Origin: Amycolatopsis xylanica
GTDB lineage: Bacteria > Actinomycetota > Actinomycetes > Mycobacteriales > Pseudonocardiaceae
Direction: 5' to 3'
DNA length: 64,000 bases
NCBI RefSeq assembly: GCF_900107045.1
Contig: NZ_FNON01000005.1
Span: forward strand, 62,001 to 126,000
Below the pieces are notes generated by a model, which saw nothing but the letters and a program-made list of their open reading frames with translations, was not told where the DNA came from and did no database searches. Every line of letters starts with the position of its first letter. Position 1 is the first letter of the stretch. The position numbers and the translations under genes were made by a program. Below, one piece after another: positions 52,424 to 60,264 of this stretch.

Positions 52424-52452
52424 ACATCGCGGGATAAAGCCCGCTTTATCCC
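52381..52452. repeat. Three GATAAAGC elements at a convergent gene junction
   Basis: Copies at 52381-52402 (right arm ends TTTACT instead of TTTATC), 52405-52423 (half) and 52431-52452 (perfect, core GATAAAGCCCGCTTTATC). The first two lie inside the 3' end of the Lrp-like gene. The third is a plausible terminator for it and the leftward ltp3 gene. Confidence 0.85.
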
Positions 52453-52463
52453 GGTCCCGCGGG

Positions 52464-53630
52464 TCAGGCCCCGGGCTTGGCCGACCCCACCACCCACATC
52501 GAGAAGTACTGGGACCCGCCGCCGTAGGCGTGCCCGAGCGCGACCCGGGCACCGTCGACCTGGTAGTCACCGGCCCGGCCCATGACCTGCTTGGCGGCCT
52601 CCGAGAAGCGCAACATCCCCGACGCCCCAATGGGATTCGACGACAGCACGCCACCCGACGGGTTCACCGGGAGCCGTCCGCCCAGCGCGGTGTCCCCGGC
52701 TTCGGTCGCCTTCCAGCCTTCGCCTTCGGCCGTGAAACCCAGGTTCTCCAGCCACATCGGCTCGAACCACGAGAACGGCACGTAGATCTCGGCGGCGTCC
52801 ACTTGGGACATCGGGTCGGTGATCCCGGCTTCGGCCCACAACGCCTTGGCCGCGTCGCGGCCCGCCTGCGGGTTGACCTGGTCGCGCCCGGCGAACGTGG
52901 TCGGCTCGGTGCGCATGGCCGTCGCGTGGATCCACGCCGCGCCACCCTCGACGGCGTCGCCCGCGGCCTCGTCGCCGAGCACCATCGCGCAGGCGCCGTC
53001 CGAAGACGGGCAGGTCTCGTCATAACGGATCGGGTCCCACAGCATCTGCGAAGCCTGCACGGATTCCACCGTGACATCAGGCTGCTGCAAGTGCGCGTAC
53101 GGGTTGAGCGCGCCGTTGCGCCGATCCTTCGCCGCGACGATCGCGCCGATGTGCTCGGGCGCGCCGGAGCGGCGGATGTACGAGCGCACGTGCGGCGCGA
53201 AGTAGCCGCCGGCGCCCGCGCCGACCGGCATGTGGAACGGGACCGCGATGGACAGGCCCCACATCGCGTTCGACTCGGACTGCTTCTCGAACGCCACCGT
53301 CAGCACCCGCCGGTGCACGCCCGACTGGATCAGCGAGGCCGCGACCAGCGCGGTCGACCCACCCACCGACCCGGCCGTGTGCACCCGCAGCAGCGGTTTC
53401 CCCACCGCGCCAAGCGAATCCGCCAGCGACAGCTCCGGCATCATGACGCCCTCGAACAGGTCGGGCGCCTTGCCGAGCACCACGGCGTCGATGTCGTCCC
53501 AGCCGACCTGCGCGTCCAGCATGGCGCGGTCGATCGCCTCGCGGAGCAGGCCGGGCATCGACACGTCGGTCCGCTTGGCGCGATGGTGCGTTTGCCCGGT
53601 GCCGAGCACCGCGGCGAGCTGCTTGCTCAT
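52464..53630 (-). CDS. ltp3: Thiolase-like lipid-transfer protein, Ltp3-like
   Basis: 388 residues, ATGA overlap with ltp4. Thiolase fold: AIDRAMLDAQVGWDDIDAVVLGKAPDL, HTAGSVGGSTALVAASLI, DGACAMVLGDEAAG, AEIYVPFSWFEPMWLENLG and PVNPSGGVLSSNPIGASGMLRF. Where thiolases have the nucleophilic cysteine this protein has valine (AGSVGGS), as in the SCP-x/Ltp branch that includes sterol side-chain aldolases. Order OB-protein, Ltp4, Ltp3 equals Rv3521-Rv3523. The probable role is carbon-carbon cleavage of a sterol CoA ester, with the OB-fold partner; the precise substrate is unproven. Confidence 0.82.
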   Translation of the reverse strand: MSKQLAAVLGTGQTHHRAKRTDVSMPGLLREAIDRAMLDAQVGWDDIDAVVLGKAPDLFEGVMMPELSLADSLGAVGKPLLRVHTAGSVGGSTALVAASLIQSGVHRRVLTVAFEKQSESNAMWGLSIAVPFHMPVGAGAGGYFAPHVRSYIRRSGAPEHIGAIVAAKDRRNGALNPYAHLQQPDVTVESVQASQMLWDPIRYDETCPSSDGACAMVLGDEAAGDAVEGGAAWIHATAMRTEPTTFAGRDQVNPQAGRDAAKALWAEAGITDPMSQVDAAEIYVPFSWFEPMWLENLGFTAEGEGWKATEAGDTALGGRLPVNPSGGVLSSNPIGASGMLRFSEAAKQVMGRAGDYQVDGARVALGHAYGGGSQYFSMWVVGSAKPGA

Positions 53631-54625
53631 CGAGCCTCCAAAACGGCGACCAGGTTCTGCTGCAACGCGGGCCCGCTGGTCGCGTGCGCGAGTGTTTTCG
53701 ACGCTGTGCCTTCGAGGATCGCCGTCGCGGCCTCGCCGATGCGCGACAGCCCGGCCGCGAACATCGGGTTGCCCGCCAGCGCGCCGCCGGACGGCGTGAT
53801 CCGCACGCCGTCGCCCAGCCCGAGCGCGGACCGCAGGATCAGCTCCTGATGCGTGAACGGCGAGTGCAGTTCGGCGAGTTCGACGCCGTCGAGATCCAGT
53901 GCCTTCGCGGCGATCTCCGTCGACGGCGAGCGGGTCAGGTCACGGGCACCGAGCACGGCCGAGTCGACGCGATGCTCGATGCCGCTGATGATCGCCGGGC
54001 GCTCGACGAGGTCGCGGGCGCGTTCCTCCGACGCCAGCACGACCACCGAAGCGCCGTCGGTGATCGGCGCGATGTCGTGTGCCCGCAACGGATCCGCGAC
54101 GAACGGACCGTCCGGATCGGACTTGCCGACGCGCGCCGCGACCTCGGCCATGTCCTTTTCGGTCCAGAGCCCGGCGTCCAAGCCCAGCCGGGCCTGCAAA
54201 GCCGCGATGCTCACCGAGTCAGGCCACAGTGGAGCGACCGTGTACGGGTCGAGCTGCAGCGAAAGGACTCGCCGCAGCTGCCCGGCCGACGACTTGCCGA
54301 AGCCGTAGACGAGCGCGGTGTCCGCCTCGCCCATCCGGATCTTCAGCCAGGCCTCGTACAGCGCCCATGCCGCGTCCATCTCGACGTGCGACTCGTGGAT
54401 CGGCGGGAAGGCGCCGATCGCGTCGACCGCGGCGATGAACGAGAACGCCCGTCCGGCCAAATAATCCGACGAGCCGGAGCACCAGAATCCGATGTCCTCT
54501 TTGGACAAACCGGTCTGCTTGAACACCTCGGCGAAGATGGGCACGAGCATCTCCACGCCGTTGGTCGTGCCCGGGGTGGCGCGGACGTGCGGGGCCTGCG
54601 CGAAGCCCACCACGGCGACGTTCAT
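53627..54625 (-). CDS. ltp4: Thiolase-like lipid-transfer protein, Ltp4-like
   Basis: 332 residues. VAVVGFAQAPHVRATPGTTNGVEMLVPIFAEVFKQTGLSKEDIGFWCSGSSDY opens the thiolase fold. ESHVEMDAAWALYEAWLKIRMGEADTALVYGFGKSS covers the region that normally holds the catalytic cysteine, which is absent. ITDGASVVVLASEERA, ELHSPFTHQELILRSALG and ITPSGGALAGNPMFAAGLSRIG follow. It starts seven bases after the OB-fold gene and overlaps ltp3, so the three products probably form one complex. Confidence 0.8.
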   Translation of the reverse strand: MNVAVVGFAQAPHVRATPGTTNGVEMLVPIFAEVFKQTGLSKEDIGFWCSGSSDYLAGRAFSFIAAVDAIGAFPPIHESHVEMDAAWALYEAWLKIRMGEADTALVYGFGKSSAGQLRRVLSLQLDPYTVAPLWPDSVSIAALQARLGLDAGLWTEKDMAEVAARVGKSDPDGPFVADPLRAHDIAPITDGASVVVLASEERARDLVERPAIISGIEHRVDSAVLGARDLTRSPSTEIAAKALDLDGVELAELHSPFTHQELILRSALGLGDGVRITPSGGALAGNPMFAAGLSRIGEAATAILEGTASKTLAHATSGPALQQNLVAVLEAR

Positions 54626-54632
54626 CGTGACC

Positions 54633-55604
54633 TCACAGGTGGTGTGCGAACGACTCGTACGGCATGTCGGGCTCGCCGCTCGGCTCGAAATGACTGATGT
54701 TCTCCAAAGACGTCCACCACTCTTCCCGTGGTTTCCACGCCGCGCGCACCCGCATGCCCATCCGGACCTCGGACGCGTCGCAGCCGAGCACGAGGTGCAG
54801 GAACGCGATGTCCGCGCCGTCGAGCAGGATGTACGCGGCGACGTACGGCGGTTTCAGCCGCTGGCCGAGGAACGGGACGTTGACGATGCAGAAGGTGGTG
54901 ACCGTGCCCGTGTCCGGCAGCTCGACCTCGTCGGTGGTCGGCACGCTGTCGGTCGGGCACGCGCCGCGCGGCGGGATGTAGACCTTCTCGCACGCGGGAC
55001 AGCGCTGGCCGATCAGCCTGCCTTCGCCGAGCGCGCGCAGGTAGCGGCTTTCCTCCGGGGAAACAGAGTGCTGATAGTGCAGGTGCACCGGGGTGATCAC
55101 GACGCTGACCGGCGCGCCCTCGTCGCGTTTCGCGACCGGGGGCGGCGGCTCGGTGAGCTCGGTGTCGGGGGAGTCGGCCGGCACGAAGTACGCGATGTCG
55201 CGGATATGGCCGACGAGCTCGTCGGCCCAGCGGACCCGGACGCGCAGTCCCGTGTGGATGGCGTCGTGGCAGACGTCGACGGCGTGCAGCAGCGTCGTGT
55301 CGGCGCCGTCGAGCCGGATCAACGCCCAGGCGAACGGGCGCTGAAGTGGTTGTCCCTCAAGGGGTTTCGCCATCCAGGTCCACGACACGACGGTGCCCTC
55401 GGCCGCGACCGTGACGAACTCGTCGAGCGGGGCGGCGGTCACCGGGTCGTACTCGACCGGCGGCACGTGCACCCGCCCGTCGCTGCCGCGGACGCCTTCG
55501 ATCCGGCGTTCGCGTAGCCCGTTGACGAAACGGCCGAGCACGGGGCCGACCGAGCGCGTGTAGTCGAAGCCGATGTCCAGCGGCGCGGAGAGCGGTGCGG
55601 TCAC
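54633..55604 (-). CDS. Double DUF35/OB-fold protein with zinc ribbon, Rv3521-like
   Basis: 323 residues. Two OB-fold halves: VSWTWMAKPLEGQPLQRPFAWALIRLDGADTTLLHAVD (~75-115) and TFCIVNVPFLGQRLKPPYVAAYILLDGADIAFLHLVLG (~245-285). The second is preceded by a rubredoxin-like zinc ribbon GQRCPACEKVYIPPRGACPTDS. DUF35 proteins support Ltp-type aldolases and thiolases in sterol pathways (compare ChsH2 with Ltp2). It is first gene of the DUF35-ltp4-ltp3 operon, nine bases behind a KstR-like box. Confidence 0.84.
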   Translation of the reverse strand: MTAPLSAPLDIGFDYTRSVGPVLGRFVNGLRERRIEGVRGSDGRVHVPPVEYDPVTAAPLDEFVTVAAEGTVVSWTWMAKPLEGQPLQRPFAWALIRLDGADTTLLHAVDVCHDAIHTGLRVRVRWADELVGHIRDIAYFVPADSPDTELTEPPPPVAKRDEGAPVSVVITPVHLHYQHSVSPEESRYLRALGEGRLIGQRCPACEKVYIPPRGACPTDSVPTTDEVELPDTGTVTTFCIVNVPFLGQRLKPPYVAAYILLDGADIAFLHLVLGCDASEVRMGMRVRAAWKPREEWWTSLENISHFEPSGEPDMPYESFAHHL

Positions 55605-55612
55605 CTTCGCAG

Positions 55613-55626
55613 TGAAACACGTTCTC
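55613..55626. promoter_or_regulatory. KstR-like operator before the DUF35-ltp4-ltp3 operon
   Basis: TGAAACACGTTCTC keeps the AAC-nn-GTT core and CTC/GA flanks of the KstR motif with some outer-arm changes. It lies nine bases upstream of the leftward start codon. Confidence 0.72.
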
Positions 55627-55669
55627 GTTCAGGCGGCAAGGGATCCACGCCCGGAGCCTTGATCTGAAC

Positions 55670-55683
55670 TGGAACGCGTTCTA
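55670..55683. promoter_or_regulatory. KstR operator before the rightward acyl-CoA synthetase gene
   Basis: TGGAACGCGTTCTA matches TAGAACnnGTTCTA except for one outer base. It lies 12 bases upstream of the ATG at 55695, so the 90-base divergent region carries one site for each operon. Confidence 0.85.
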
Positions 55684-55694
55684 GATTCGAGGGT

Positions 55695-57245
55695 ATGACG
55701 ACCACGACGGAGACGTTCGGACTGTGGAACATCGCTGCTGGGCAGCCGGAGCGGATCGCCGTCGTCGGCCCCGACGGCGCGGAGGTGAGCTACGGCGAAC
55801 TCGTCGCCACGGCCAACGCCTACGCGCGCGGCCTGCAGGCGATCGGCCTGGAGACCGGTGACGTCGTCGTCGTGCTGCAGCCCAACTGCCCGGAGATGCT
55901 CGCCGCGTACTTCGCGGCCATCCAATCCGGGCTGTACGTGGTGGTGGTCAACTGGCACCTGGTTGGGCCGGAGGTCGCCTACATTCTGGCCGACAGCGGC
56001 GCTAAGGCGTTCCTCGCGCACGAACGGTTCGCCGACGTCGCGATCGCGGCCGCCGACGAAGCGGGCATCCCGGCGGGCGGACGTTTCGCGGTGGGCCACG
56101 TCGAAGGCTTCCAGCGCATCGAGGACCTGCGCGAAGGCGAAGGCCGCCCGGAACACCGGACGGCGGGCTCGCCGATGCTCTACACCTCCGGCACCACGGG
56201 CCGTCCGAAAGGCGTCCGCCGCCCGCTGAGCGGCGCCGACCCCGACGCCGTGCCGTACGCGTCGACCTGGTTCTTCGGCATCTTCGGCCTCGGCCCGTTC
56301 GACGACCACGTGCACCTCTGCGGCTCGCCGCTCTACCACACGGCGGTGCTCAACTTCGTCGGGATTTCCCTGCAGCTGGGCCACACCGTCGTGCTGATGG
56401 ACCGCTGGGACCCGGAGGACATGCTCAGCCTGATCGAACGGCACCGGGTCACCCACAGCCACATGGTGCCGACCCAGTTCCGCAGGCTGCTGGCGTTGCC
56501 GGAGGACGTGCGCGGCAAGTACGACCTGTCGTCCCTGCGCGTGATGATCCACGGCGCCGCGCCGTGCCCGCTGGAGGTCAAGCGGCGGATGCTCGACTGG
56601 TGGGGCCCGGTCGTCACCGAGTACTACGCCGCGACCGAAGGCGGCGGCACGGTCATCAACGGCACCGACTGGCTCCGCAAACCCGGCTCGGTCGGCCTGC
56701 CATGGCCGGGTTCGGTCATCAAGGTCCTCGACGACGACGGCAACGAGCTGCCCGCCGGCGAGATCGGCACCGTCTACATGCGCATGGGCGACGCGACCTT
56801 CGAGTACCACAAAGACCGTGAGAAGACCGAAAAAGCCCGCGTGGGCAACCTGTTCACCCTCGGCGACGTCGGCCATCTCGACGCCGACGGCTACCTCTAC
56901 CTCCACGACCGCAAGGCCGACCTGATCATCTCCGGCGGCGTCAACATCTACCCGGCCGAGATCGAAGGCGAACTCGCCGTCCACCCCAAGGTCGGCGACG
57001 TCGCGGTCTTCGGCGTCCCCCACGAGGACTGGGGCGAGGAGATCAAGGCGGTCGTCCAGCCCGCCGAAGGCGTCGAACCCGGCGACGCCCTCACCGAGGA
57101 GCTGCTCGCCTACGCCGCCACCCGGCTGGCCAAGTTCAAGCTGCCCCGCTCGATCGACTACCTCCCCGAGCTGCCCCGCGACCCCAACGGCAAGCTCTAC
57201 AAACGCCGCCTCCGCGACCCCTACTGGCCCGACAAGGCCATCTGA
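55695..57245 (+). CDS. Acyl-CoA synthetase of the sterol cluster (FadD family)
   Basis: 516 residues. Adenylate-forming enzyme: P-loop MLYTSGTTGRPKGVRRP (~160), EYYAATEGGGTVING, GDVGHLDADGYLYLHDRKADLIISGGVNIYPAEIE, and C-terminal PRDPNGKLYKRRLRDPYW with the catalytic lysine. It probably activates a sterol side-chain acid or a fatty acid released from it. It is controlled by its own KstR box. It is clearly different from FadD19 and FadD3 in this window; I cannot name the orthologue. Confidence 0.86.
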   Translation: MTTTTETFGLWNIAAGQPERIAVVGPDGAEVSYGELVATANAYARGLQAIGLETGDVVVVLQPNCPEMLAAYFAAIQSGLYVVVVNWHLVGPEVAYILADSGAKAFLAHERFADVAIAAADEAGIPAGGRFAVGHVEGFQRIEDLREGEGRPEHRTAGSPMLYTSGTTGRPKGVRRPLSGADPDAVPYASTWFFGIFGLGPFDDHVHLCGSPLYHTAVLNFVGISLQLGHTVVLMDRWDPEDMLSLIERHRVTHSHMVPTQFRRLLALPEDVRGKYDLSSLRVMIHGAAPCPLEVKRRMLDWWGPVVTEYYAATEGGGTVINGTDWLRKPGSVGLPWPGSVIKVLDDDGNELPAGEIGTVYMRMGDATFEYHKDREKTEKARVGNLFTLGDVGHLDADGYLYLHDRKADLIISGGVNIYPAEIEGELAVHPKVGDVAVFGVPHEDWGEEIKAVVQPAEGVEPGDALTEELLAYAATRLAKFKLPRSIDYLPELPRDPNGKLYKRRLRDPYWPDKAI

Positions 57246-57246
57246 A

Positions 57247-57765
57247 TCACGCGCGTGGGGGGAAGGCCATGGAGAGCATGACCAGTGCCTTGCCGAGCGG
57301 GACGGGCTCGGAGCGGGTGCCGTCCTGGCAGGCGGCGTTGAAGTTGCCGTCGCGGGCGATGACCATGCCCAGCGTGCGGCCGTGCGTGGCGCCGCGCAGG
57401 TAACTCCAGGTGGGGTGGAACTCGTCGTCGCCGGTGGGGTAGTGCCAGAAGTGGGTCGCGTCCGGGAGGTTCTTCAGGTTCGCGATGGTCTCGGTGTCGG
57501 ATTCGAGCTGGTAGCGGAAGCGGGCCGCCGCGCGGCGGAGCGCGGGTTCGGGATCGGGGTTCAGCGCCATGGTCAGGTAGACCTGGTGCCACGGCATGTC
57601 GTCGGCCGCCTCACCGCTGGTGCATTCGATCACCGGGTGTAACGGGGCGAGCTCGGTCAGGACCGGGCTGACCGCGACCTGCGCCGGGTTGCCCTGGGGC
57701 TGAGCGCACGCGGTCAGCGTGGTCAGCACCAGGAGCGCCGCCACCCACCCCCACCGGATCGCCAT
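57247..57765 (-). CDS. Putative lipoprotein of unknown function
   Basis: Start chosen at ATG 57765 (MAIRWGWVAALLVLTTLTACAQPQG), 172 residues; the longer frame adds a non-signal leader. LTAC is a clear lipobox, so the mature protein would be lipid-anchored at C20 outside the membrane. The rest has two more cysteines (IECTSGEA, AACQDGT), which may pair. No family recognised. It is convergent with the acyl-CoA synthetase gene, with a single base between the stop codons. Confidence 0.72.
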   Translation of the reverse strand: MAIRWGWVAALLVLTTLTACAQPQGNPAQVAVSPVLTELAPLHPVIECTSGEAADDMPWHQVYLTMALNPDPEPALRRAAARFRYQLESDTETIANLKNLPDATHFWHYPTGDDEFHPTWSYLRGATHGRTLGMVIARDGNFNAACQDGTRSEPVPLGKALVMLSMAFPPRA

Positions 57766-57818
57766 GCGCTCATGATTGCCGGTGAGCGGCTCACCGCGCA
57801 CCTTTTCACCACAGTTCG

Positions 57819-58601
57819 TTACCGACCGCGGAACTCCGGCTTCCGTTTCTCGGCGAACGCGCGCGGCCCTTCCTTCGCGTCCTCGCTCGCGAAGACGGCG
57901 ATGCCGTACTGCGACTCGAGCTTGAACGCCTCTTCCTCGTGCATGCCCTCGGTGTCACGGATCGTGCGCAGGATGGCGCGGACGGCGAGCGGGCCGTTCG
58001 CGGCGATCATGTTCGCGAGCTCGAGCGCCTTGTCGAGCGCCGTGCCGTCCGGGACGACGTGACCGATGAGGCCGATCTCCTTGGCCTCGGCTGCGGTGAT
58101 GTGGCGGCCGGTGAGCAGCAGGTCCGCCGCGACCGTGTATGGGATCTGCCTCGGCAGCCGCACGGCCGAGCCGCCCATCGGGAACAGGCCCCAGCGCGGC
58201 TCGGACACGCCGAACTTCGCGCTCTCGCCCGCGACGCGGATGTCGGTGCCCTGCAGGATCTCCGTGCCGCCCGCGATAGCGGCGCCCTCGACGGCGGCGA
58301 TCAACGGCTTGGTGAGACGGCGGCCTTTCAGCAGGCCTTCGATGCGCGCCGGGTCGAACGTCCCTCGTTTGTGGGATTCGGCGGGGGAGTTGCGGGACAT
58401 CGACTTCAGGTCCGCGCCGGCGCAGAACGCCCCGCCCGCGCCGGTGAGCACGCACGCGCGGATCTCGTCGTCGGAGTCGACCCGGTCCCAGGCCTCGACC
58501 ATGATGCCGAGCATCTCGCCGGTCAGCGCGTTCCTGGCCTCAGGCCGGTTCATCGTGACGACGAGGGTGTGCCCCTGCTGTTCGACGAGTGCGTCGGCCA
58601 C
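57819..58601 (-). CDS. echA19: Sterol enoyl-CoA hydratase EchA19
   Basis: 260 residues from GTG 58601, fixed by a perfect AAGGAGG seven bases upstream; the 1008-codon open frame beyond it is antisense to fadD19. Crotonase features: VTMNRPEARNALTGEM, GAGGAFCAGADLKSM, AVEGAAIAGGTEILQGTDIRVAGESAKFGVSEPRWGLFPMGGSAVRLPR, with E in the GVSEPRWG position. Divergence from fadD19 matches the Rv3515c/Rv3516 arrangement. EchA19 hydrates the C22-unsaturated sterol side-chain CoA ester. Confidence 0.88.
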   Translation of the reverse strand: MADALVEQQGHTLVVTMNRPEARNALTGEMLGIMVEAWDRVDSDDEIRACVLTGAGGAFCAGADLKSMSRNSPAESHKRGTFDPARIEGLLKGRRLTKPLIAAVEGAAIAGGTEILQGTDIRVAGESAKFGVSEPRWGLFPMGGSAVRLPRQIPYTVAADLLLTGRHITAAEAKEIGLIGHVVPDGTALDKALELANMIAANGPLAVRAILRTIRDTEGMHEEEAFKLESQYGIAVFASEDAKEGPRAFAEKRKPEFRGR

Positions 58602-58640
58602 TCGGCCACCTCCTTGGACTGCGCGAGTATTGCCCAAAAC

Positions 58641-58654
58641 AATAACATGTTCTA
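58641..58654. promoter_or_regulatory. KstR operator between echA19 and fadD19
   Basis: AATAACATGTTCTA has the AAC-nn-GTT core and a perfect right arm, with two changes in the left arm. It is 10 bases before the fadD19 GTG and 39 bases before the echA19 start, so a single site serves both. Confidence 0.8.
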
Positions 58655-58664
58655 CTTTGGCTGA

Positions 58665-60260
58665 GTGGCACTCAACATCGCGGATCTCCTCGAGCACGCC
58701 GTCGACGCCGTGCCGGATCGCATCGCGGTCAGCTGTGGTGACCGGCAGGTCACCTTCGCCCAGCTGGACGCGCGCGCCAACCGGCTCGCCCACCACCTCG
58801 CCGCGCACGGAGTCGGGCAAGGTGACCACATCGGGGTCTATTCCCGTAATTCCATCGAAGCGCTGGAAACCATGTTCGCCGCTTACAAACTGCGCGCGAT
58901 CGCGGTGAACGTCAACTATCGCTATGTGCACGCCGAACTCAAGTACCTGTTCGACAACGCGGATCTCGTCGCGCTCGTGCACGAACGGCGGTACTCCGAC
59001 AAGGTCGCGGCCGTGCTGCCGGAGACGCCAAAAGTGAAACACGTTGTCGTCATCGAAGACGGCACGGAGGGCACCGGCGGGCTCTCCTACGAGACCGCGC
59101 TGGCCGAAGGTTCGCCGGAGCGCGACTTCGGTGAGCGCAGCGCCGACGATCTGTACATTTTGTACACCGGCGGCACCACCGGCTATCCCAAAGGCGTGCT
59201 CTGGCGCCATGAGGACATCTGGCGCACGCTCGGCGGCGGGATCAACTTCGTCACCGGCGAGCACCTCGCCGACGAGTGGACGCAGGCCGAGCAGGGCAAG
59301 GCGGGCGCGCTCGTCCGGCTGCCCGCCGCGCCGCTCATCCACGGCGCCGCGCAGTGGGCCACCTTCGGCGCGCTCTTCGGCGGCGGCCCGGTGGTGTTCG
59401 TGCCGCAGTTCGACCCCGACGAGGTCTGGAAGGCCGTGCAGAAGCACAAGGTCCAGATCCTCACGATCGTCGGCGACGCGATGGCGCGCCCGCTGGTCGA
59501 CGCCTACCGCGCCGGCGACTACGACGCCTCGTCGCTCGTCGCGCTCTCCAGCCACGCGGCGCTGTTCTCGCAGAGCGTCAAGCAGGATTTCCTCGCCATG
59601 CTCCCGAATGTGGTCATCACCGACGCCATCGGCTCGTCCGAAAGCGGCTTCACCGGCATGGGCCTGGTCAACAAGGATGCCGACCATTCCGCCGGGCCGA
59701 GGGTGAACTTCGGTGTGGAGGCCGCGCTGCTCGACGACGACGGCGCGATCGTCGAGCCGAAACCCGGTGCGGTGGGCCGGATCGCGCGCAGCGGGCACGT
59801 CCCGCTCGGCTACTACAAGGACCCGGAGAAGACCGCCAAGATCTTCGCGGAGGTCGACGGGGTCCGCTACGTCATCCCCGGCGACTACGCGCGCTATGAG
59901 GAGGACGGCACGGTCACGCTGCTCGGCCGCGGCTCCCAATGCGTCAACACCGGCGGCGAGAAGGTCTTCCCCGAAGAGGTCGAAGGCGCGCTGAAGTCGC
60001 ACCCGGACGTGTTCGACGCGCTCGTCATCGGCATCCCCGACGACCGGCTCGGCCAGCGCGTCGCGGCCGTGCTCCAGCTGCGGTCCGGCGTCACCGCGGA
60101 CTTCGACGCGATCGAGTCCCACGTGCGCACCGAGGTCGCGGGCTACAAGGTGCCGCGCACGCTCTGGCTCGCCGACGAGGTCGGCCGGACGCCGAGCGGT
60201 AAACCGGATTACCCGTGGGCGCAGGAGTTCGCGCGCACGCATGAACCCGCCAGGAGCTGA
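58665..60260 (+). CDS. fadD19: Steroid-CoA ligase FadD19
   Basis: 531 residues from GTG 58665. LNIADLLEHAVDAVPDRIAVSCGDRQVT, VNVNYRYVHAELKYLFDNADLVALVHERRYSDKVA, GSPERDFGERSADDLYILYTGGTTGYPKGVLWRHEDIW (P-loop ~165), GDAMARPLVDAY and GKPDYPWA are strikingly like remembered M. tuberculosis FadD19. FadD19 adds CoA to C26 sterol acids made by Cyp125. It is the first gene of a pair with the flavin oxidoreductase that begins four bases after its stop. Confidence 0.92.
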   Translation: MALNIADLLEHAVDAVPDRIAVSCGDRQVTFAQLDARANRLAHHLAAHGVGQGDHIGVYSRNSIEALETMFAAYKLRAIAVNVNYRYVHAELKYLFDNADLVALVHERRYSDKVAAVLPETPKVKHVVVIEDGTEGTGGLSYETALAEGSPERDFGERSADDLYILYTGGTTGYPKGVLWRHEDIWRTLGGGINFVTGEHLADEWTQAEQGKAGALVRLPAAPLIHGAAQWATFGALFGGGPVVFVPQFDPDEVWKAVQKHKVQILTIVGDAMARPLVDAYRAGDYDASSLVALSSHAALFSQSVKQDFLAMLPNVVITDAIGSSESGFTGMGLVNKDADHSAGPRVNFGVEAALLDDDGAIVEPKPGAVGRIARSGHVPLGYYKDPEKTAKIFAEVDGVRYVIPGDYARYEEDGTVTLLGRGSQCVNTGGEKVFPEEVEGALKSHPDVFDALVIGIPDDRLGQRVAAVLQLRSGVTADFDAIESHVRTEVAGYKVPRTLWLADEVGRTPSGKPDYPWAQEFARTHEPARS

Positions 60261-60264
60261 CCCC

